From the NCBI GenBank assembly GCA_015231175.1, contig JADGBZ010000019.1:1-45625 (forward strand): a DNA stretch of 45,625 nt, given 5' to 3'. The position numbers were made by a program, and so were the translations under genes. Source of the DNA: Magnetococcales bacterium (GTDB taxonomy: Bacteria; Pseudomonadota; Magnetococcia; Magnetococcales; DC0425bin3). The notes below the pieces were generated by a model. It was not told the origin of the DNA and made no database searches. It saw only the letters and a program-made list of their open reading frames with translations. Positions 43,262 to 45,625 of the stretch are shown in pieces (positions within the stretch are counted from its first letter, which is position 1; each line of letters starts with the position of its first letter).

Positions 43262-43581
43262 GTTTATCGCCCCGGCCCCCATACGGGGCGTTGCCCCGAG
43301 CCCCATGGCGGGGTTTTACCGGGTTGCGCCTCGAACACCGTGCGGGGCGTTGCCCCGGACCCCATGCGGGGCGTTGCCCCGAGCCCCATGGCGGGGTTTT
43401 ACCGGGTTGCGCCTCGAACACCGTGCGGGGCGTTGCCCCGAGCCCCATGGCGGGGTTTTGCTGGGTTTCGTCTCGAACACCGTGCGGGGCGTTGCCCCGG
43501 ACCCCATGCGGGGCGTTGCCCCGGACCCCATGCGGGGCGTTGCCCCGGACCCCACCAGAGAGGAAGGGCGCAGCCCTTCCT
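43262..43581. repeat. Hairpin-rich tandem array between leuC and leuD
   Basis: Seven exact copies of GGGGCGTTGCCCC (a GGGGC/GCCCC hairpin with GTT loop) start at 43285, 43344, 43368, 43427, 43486, 43510 and 43534. The steps are 59, 24, 59, 59, 24 and 24 nt. The 24-nt unit adds GGACCCCATGC-like sequence; the 59-nt unit adds a CCCCATGGCGGGGTTTT element and a GGGTTGCGCCTCGAACACC spacer. A further perfect 9-bp hairpin, AGGAAGGGC and GCCCTTCCT, closes it at 43561-43581. Because 59 is not a multiple of three, the copies fall in different frames and the array is not a coding repeat. Confidence 0.9.
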
Positions 43582-43618
43582 CCTGGACCTCCATCCCAGT
43601 CTTTCAAACGTTTTTTTA

Positions 43619-45034
43619 TTACGCTTTTTTCGCCCAGGTACGCACATCGACAAAATGCCCGGCGATGGCACTGGCCGCCGCCATGGCCGGACTGACCAGA
43701 TGCGTCCGCCCATCCTTCCCCTGCCGGCCCTCAAAGTTTCGATTGGAGGTGGCAGCACACCGCTCACCCGGGGCCAGGACATCGTCGTTCATGGCCAGAC
43801 ACATGGAACACCCCGGCGCCCGCCACGAAAAACCCGCCTCGGTAAAGATACGATCCAGCCCTTCCGCCTCGGCCTGCTGCTTGACCAACCCCGAACCGGG
43901 AACGACCATGGCCAAACGGACACTCGCCGCCACCTTGCCCCCCCGCACCACAGCAGCCGCCTCACGCAAATCTTCGATGCGACCGTTGGTGCAGGAGCCG
44001 ATGAACACCTTGTCCACGGCGATCTCGGTCATCGGCGTTCCTGGTCGCAACCCCATATAAGCCAGCGCCCGCTCCATACCCCCGCGCCGGGTCGGATCCT
44101 TCTCCTGGGCTGGATCGGGAACCCGCCCATGGATCGGCACCACCATCTCGGGGGATGTGCCCCAACTCACCTGAGGTGGGATATCCGCTGCGGCAAAGGT
44201 CATCTCACGATCAAACCGGGCGCCCGGATCCGAGTGCAGTTGCCGCCAGAATGCCACGGCCTGTTCCCACTGCGCCCCCCTGGGGGCAAACGGCCTGCCA
44301 TGCACATAGGCGATGGTTTTATCGTCTACCGCCACCATGCCGGCCCGCGCCCCGGCCTCGATGGCCATGTTGCAGACAGTCATGCGCCCTTCCATGGAGA
44401 GATCCCGCACGGCGGAACCGGCAAATTCAATCACGTAACCCGTCCCCCCTGCCGTGCCGATCTGACTGATCAGGTAGAGGACCAGATCCTTGCCGGTACA
44501 CCCCTCCGGCAAGGCCCCTTCGACGGCGATGCGCATGGTCTGCGGCTTTTTTTGCAGGAGGGTCTGCGTCGCCAGGACATGTTCGACCTCCGAGGTGCCA
44601 ATGCCAAACGCCAGCGCACCAAAGGCCCCATGCGTGGCGGTGTGGGAGTCGCCACACACCACCGTAAAACCAGGCAAGGTCAACCCCTGCTCCGGCGCCA
44701 TGACATGCACCACCCCCTGACGCAAATCCCCCATGCCAAACAGGGTCACGCCAAATTCACGGCAATTTTTCTCCAGGGTCTCCACCTGAATGCGTGACAC
44801 CGGATCCACAATGCCCCTCTCCAGATTGTGGGTGGGCACATTGTGATCCGGCACGGCAAACGTGGCCTCGGGATGCCGCATGCGCCGGCCATGCATCCGC
44901 AACCCGGAAAAAGCCTGCGGACTGGTCACCTCATGCACCAGATGTCGGTCGATATACAAAAGCGCCGTCCCATCCTCCCCCGTGCGAATCACATGGGCTT
45001 GCCAAATCTTGTCAAAAAGCGTCTGCGGCGTCAT
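43619..45034 (-). CDS. leuC: 3-isopropylmalate dehydratase, large subunit
   Basis: Encodes 471 residues. The aconitase-type [4Fe-4S] cysteines are in [14 protein letters not shown] and in [10 protein letters not shown]. The N-terminus [12 protein letters not shown] and the block [20 protein letters not shown] are typical. AAGGAAG lies about 7 nt before the ATG. It is first in the leucine gene run; leuD follows only after the 420-nt repeat-filled gap, with leuB beyond. Confidence 0.98.
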   Translation of the reverse strand: MTPQTLFDKIWQAHVIRTGEDGTALLYIDRHLVHEVTSPQAFSGLRMHGRRMRHPEATFAVPDHNVPTHNLERGIVDPVSRIQVETLEKNCREFGVTLFGMGDLRQGVVHVMAPEQGLTLPGFTVVCGDSHTATHGAFGALAFGIGTSEVEHVLATQTLLQKKPQTMRIAVEGALPEGCTGKDLVLYLISQIGTAGGTGYVIEFAGSAVRDLSMEGRMTVCNMAIEAGARAGMVAVDDKTIAYVHGRPFAPRGAQWEQAVAFWRQLHSDPGARFDREMTFAAADIPPQVSWGTSPEMVVPIHGRVPDPAQEKDPTRRGGMERALAYMGLRPGTPMTEIAVDKVFIGSCTNGRIEDLREAAAVVRGGKVAASVRLAMVVPGSGLVKQQAEAEGLDRIFTEAGFSWRAPGCSMCLAMNDDVLAPGERCAATSNRNFEGRQGKDGRTHLVSPAMAAASAIAGHFVDVRTWAKKA

Positions 45035-45082
45035 GAAAAACTTCCTTCGGAGGTAGGTGCAAAATTTACGTGCAAACGTTCT

Positions 45083-45112
45083 ATACTAGTATGGTTTGAG
45101 GGTGGTTGACAA
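45083..45112 (-). promoter_or_regulatory. Candidate leuC promoter
   Basis: On the minus strand TTGTCA (complement of 45107-45112) and TAGTAT (complement of 45083-45088) are separated by 18 bp. Start of transcription would be near 45076, about 42 nt before leuC. This leader is too short for a classical leucine attenuator. Confidence 0.5.
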
Positions 45113-45378
45113 GGGGGATTGTCAGCATCAGGAGCGCACATCGACCCAAAAAAACATCGGCGTGCGCCTGCAACCATCCATAAAATGGGTGGATCCCCCT
45201 CGCGATTGCAACTTCCCAACCCCGGAGCGTCTAAATCACATATTTTGTTTCGGAATAAAAATTTTTGGGAAGAACCAGGTCAGCACATTCCATCGCTCAT
45301 ATCAAGGATGCAGGCAAAAATTATGGTGTTTTATGGGTTTTTTAAAGAAATGCTTCTGTTGTGAGGCTATTATGTTGA

Positions 45379-45606
45379 AAATACATAGATGGACGCCAGG
45401 AAGGCATCCAGATCGGTGAACAAAAAGGCGAGGCCACGACTCTGCTTCGCACCCTCCGCCGCCGTTTTCCCGACCTGCCCACCTGGGTTGAGTCCAGGGT
45501 TCTTGCCGCCAATCTGGAGACCCTGGATACGTGGATAGACAGGGCCATTGACGCACGCTCGATCCATGACATCTTTGGTGACGAGACAACCGGCGGAACG
45601 ACTTGA
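45379..45606 (+). pseudogene. C-terminal relic of an Rpn/PD-(D/E)XK-family transposase-like nuclease
   Basis: After an in-frame TGA at 45376-45378 the frame reads KYIDGRQEGIQIGEQKGEAT, then TLLRTLRRRFPDLPTWVESR and LETLDTWIDRAIDARSIHDI, up to TGA at 45604-45606. This is the typical end of Rpn-family/DUF4351 proteins: a GRQEG repeat linker, then RRFG.LP.W...R...A....L..W.DR...A. No start or nuclease domain is present upstream. It is most simply a fragment left of a larger gene. Confidence 0.6.
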
Positions 45607-45625
45607 ACGCAACAGTTGCGCAAGC

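Noticed and set aside
43262-43581. Possible CRISPR array
   Set aside because: Spacers are not unique: two kinds of unit recur exactly, repeats are 13 nt hairpins, and no cas genes are present.
43115-44797. Plus-strand frame through the leu hairpin array giving Pro/Arg/Gly-rich repeats
   Set aside because: The repeat steps of 59 nt shift frame and the rest is antisense to leuC, so the peptide repeats are a by-product of DNA repeats.
45096-45419. 107-codon plus frame upstream of the Rpn relic
   Set aside because: No recognisable domain or ribosome site, and not in the frame of the Rpn-like sequence.

Overview
The window reads as chromosomal DNA of a GC-rich proteobacterium that oxidises sulfur. 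This rests on dsrA-dsrB-dsrL (siroheme sulfite reductase plus its NAD(P)H:acceptor oxidoreductase), a ubiC-like chorismate lyase, glnS, and proteobacterial-style his, leu and heat-shock operons. Short interspersed elements carrying a 'GCCAGCCCCCTGGACCCC' core and terminal inverted repeats are scattered between genes; I associate such repeats with magnetotactic Magnetococcia-like genomes, but that placement is inference and no magnetosome gene is visible.

Layout. 1-200 holds the start of a gene leaving the left edge. 699-5025 is a compact dsrABL cluster closed by a strong terminator. 5227-9935 holds a c-di-GMP phosphodiesterase-type EAL protein (+) and a minus-strand glnS / membrane aspartyl protease / methyltransferase run. 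10255-13483 holds a coiled-coil protein and a tight four-gene operon of unknown function (TPR protein, two unknowns, DUF349 protein) preceded by a DUF3301 protein. 13610-15977 carries a lone peptide-binding protein and a YdjM-type membrane protein. 16181-22731 is a minus-strand envelope or glycan cluster: polytopic membrane protein, methyltransferase, DPM1-type glycosyltransferase, UbiC-like lyase, zinc-ribbon methyltransferase, esterase. 22984-25360 is an accessory patch: a DUF4258/YgiT toxin-antitoxin pair, two transposase relics, and a very AT-rich Sel1/membrane-protein pair.

25347-30691 is a minus-strand histidine operon, hisB-hisH-hisA-SemiSWEET-hisF-hisI-hisE-hinT-rsmE, with overlapping or near-abutting genes. 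It has two surprises: a SemiSWEET transporter gene coupled to hisA, and HisE fused in frame to a PilZ (c-di-GMP-binding) domain. 30837-31930 is a gene graveyard: relics of three transposase families, half of an interspersed element, and a frameshifted DUF433 antitoxin with a nine-codon stub of its toxin. 31959-39130 is hrcA-grpE-dnaK-dnaJ-dapB-(acidic protein)-(PEP mutase/isocitrate lyase family), read from a near-consensus sigma-70 promoter. 39580-45034 holds a secreted DUF3124 protein (+) and asd and leuC-leuD-leuB (-). The leuC-leuD gap is filled by an array of seven identical hairpins. A C-terminal relic of an Rpn-family nuclease lies at the right edge.

The strongest candidates for new biology are the HisE-PilZ fusion together with the operon-embedded SemiSWEET, the hairpin array inside leuCDB, and the unknown TPR/DUF349 operon. 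All functional statements come from reading motifs by eye; no database search was run.
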